Source of the DNA: Phytophthora sp. 'mugwort'
Taxonomy: Eukaryota > Oomycota > Peronosporomycetes > Peronosporales > Peronosporaceae
Assembly (NCBI GenBank): GCA_033558025.1
Contig: JAUCEF010000012.1
Location: forward strand, 3,100,001-3,164,000
Direction of reading: 5' to 3'
Length of the DNA stretch: 64,000 nucleotides
The notes beneath the pieces were generated by a model, which saw nothing but the letters and a program-made list of their open reading frames with translations, made no database searches and had not been told where the DNA came from. The translations under genes were made by a program, and so were the position numbers. How positions within the stretch are numbered: position 1 is the stretch's first letter; each line of letters opens with the position of its first letter. Positions 62,523 through 64,000 of this stretch are shown one piece after another.

Positions 62523-64000
62523 GTGTGCGCCGTGCAAGGCCTTTCTCCGGACGCACCTCCTCCTTGCGCGCGCTGTGACAACGCACCGTCCGATCCTTCG
62601 GCGGCTGCAATACCGGTGGCGTATCTGGATCCGCTTCGAGCCGCGGCAACGTCGATCCACACCTTTGTTAGTGCCTACGACGAGATGCTGGAGAAGCATC
62701 AACAAGCCATGCGGGATCTGGTCGCCGCGCGTCGTCTCAATCCCATCTGGACGACTGTGCGCTCGTTCGTGGACTTCGCCCAGCACAGCTACGTCGTCAT
62801 GCAAGCGCGACTACGCCAAGTCACGTAGCTTGAAGCTGAAATGCGCCAAGAAGCTGACCGTCTCGCGTGGAGGTCAAGGGTTTCAGCGATCTGCAGGTGC
62901 GCTACGCCTTGCTCCAGGGTTTCAGCGATCTGTGGGCGCGCTACGCCTTGCTAGAGGAGACCAGTGCGGAGGCATACACCCGCCTGCAATACTACGCCCC
63001 CGGCCTGGAGCGTCGTACATCCGACTGGCAGTGCCGCGCCAGCCGACCTGACCAGGACTGCTCCTTCCCTCGCTCAGGCTCTGCAGGATCTGCGAGATGA
63101 ATTGACCGGGCTGAAACACCAATCCGCCAAGCTCGAGCAGCAGTGTCACGCCATTCGATCCGAGCGCGACACAGCGTTCAGGGGTCTCTTCCGCCTCCTA
63201 AAGAACCATGCGGATCTCCAACGCAGCCACGAGGAGCGGAAGCAGCATGTCCGTGATCTGGGACGTGAAGCTCAACGACTGCGGGAAGAGCTGCACTAAG
63301 TACACCAACGGCTCGACGGATCTGTTCCCTCTGCATTCTGGACGGATCGAGCTGCATGTTCTAGGTGAGCGGATCCTCGAGCTGGAGGGTTTCTTTGACA
63401 AGGCTGATCGTCGCCGTGCGGATCTTCACCAGTTTCACAATCATTCTGTGGGTAAGCTAGATGCTACCCGGGAAGAGATCGAGCGCCTGAAGCATTTGCT
63501 GGGAGCAGCTTATCGAGATCACGCGCATGCCGAATATTCGCTGCACATGGCTCAAGACCAGCTCCGTAATCTCCGCGTGGGTCATAAGATACTCGAGGCT
63601 GCTCGCGACACGATCGCTCAGGAGCTCACGAGGACCCAGGGTTAGGTGACCGCGCCAACACTAAGGTCTGCGCCGGCGCTTAAGTTCGGCGAGATCTGGA
63701 ATCTGCGGCGGCCCAAGTTACTCAGCTCGCCATCGAACGCGATCAGGCACACCTGGATCTCGACGAAGATTTACGAAAGGGGCAGCAATATTTCAAGGCC
63801 TAGAAAGATCGGCCTTGAGCAGATCTCTGACATGCAGCAAGCGTACCAGCTGGTTCGCCAAGGTCTTAATCACCTCCGCGGTCAGCATGAACGTTTGTCG
63901 CACGGTCGCCAACGCCTGCTCGGCAAGCACGACTCGGCCGTCAATGAGCGGGACAGTGCTCTTGACTACTTAGCGTCGATCACCGAGGCCGCCATGCGGA
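62523..64000 (+). pseudogene. Coiled-coil gag-like relic of a retroelement, partial
   Basis: The first frame reads AAAIPVAYLDPLRAAATSIH, then YDEMLEKHQQAMRDLVAARR and FVDFAQHSYVVMQARLR (62523-62828). Shifted frames continue with helical, Arg/Glu/Gln-rich text (AQALQDLRDELTGLKHQSAK, RDLGREAQRLREELH at 63070-63298, and LDATREEIERLKHLLGAAYR at 63460-63520), which runs off the window. A short duplication (GGTTTCAGCGATCTG) occurs at 62878 and 62919. Long coiled-coil gag proteins of this composition occur in oomycete LTR retrotransposons; the assignment is inference, as no pol part is in the window. At least four frame changes occur. Confidence 0.4.

Overview
The window looks like a nuclear segment of an oomycete, most likely Phytophthora or a close relative. 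Four observations support this. Five supported genes are intron-poor and four are followed or preceded by short 5' regions carrying an oomycete-type initiator (TCATTYY followed by an A/T-rich CAWTTT-like box) 10 to 110 nt upstream of the ATG. The repeat spectrum is that of Phytophthora genomes: a chromodomain Gypsy element, Copia, a tyrosine-recombinase (DIRS-like) retroelement, an L1-like LINE, a MULE with a Ulp1-like protease, hAT, mariner, Tc1-like and pogo elements. The protein families are stramenopile-like. No rRNA, tRNA or CRISPR array was seen. The species is inference.

Layout. 1-14.7 kb is a graveyard of transposons: a MULE with a Ulp1-type protease, cut by an inverted Gypsy LTR-gag piece; a Tc5-like and a hAT fragment; a 5'-truncated chromodomain Gypsy that carries an extra antisense ORF before its 3' LTR; then three mariner relics in the same orientation. 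15.2-26 kb is a host gene island: two divergent, paralogous NADPH-oxidase/ferric-reductase-type flavocytochromes (15224-17542 minus, 23610-25952 plus) flank a gene for a large secreted protein of unknown function (20254-22086 plus). 26.7-50.6 kb is again repeats: a LINE, a Tc1-like relic, a DIRS-like element, a hAT relic, a complete Tc1-like element with long terminal inverted repeats, an old Copia with both LTRs, a mariner and two pogo-like transposases. 50.6-55.4 kb is a young Copia with near-identical LTRs, inserted inside the second pogo transposase with an AAAAC target duplication. 56.7-60.8 kb is a second host island, with a coiled-coil/ZZ zinc-finger protein and an ExoIII/APE-type AP endonuclease transcribed convergently. 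The right end (61.5-64 kb) holds two perfect hairpins and a degenerate gag-like coiled-coil region.

How the genes may work together. The two flavocytochromes should pass electrons from NAD(P)H via FAD and two b hemes across a membrane, to oxygen or ferric iron. Both share an unusual insertion of two predicted membrane helices inside the NADPH-binding half, and about 360 bp of their dehydrogenase coding region is almost identical, which suggests recent gene conversion. The secreted protein between them could be co-regulated or act at the same surface, but nothing in the sequence proves this. The AP endonuclease belongs to base-excision repair. All similarity statements come from reading motifs, not from database searches.
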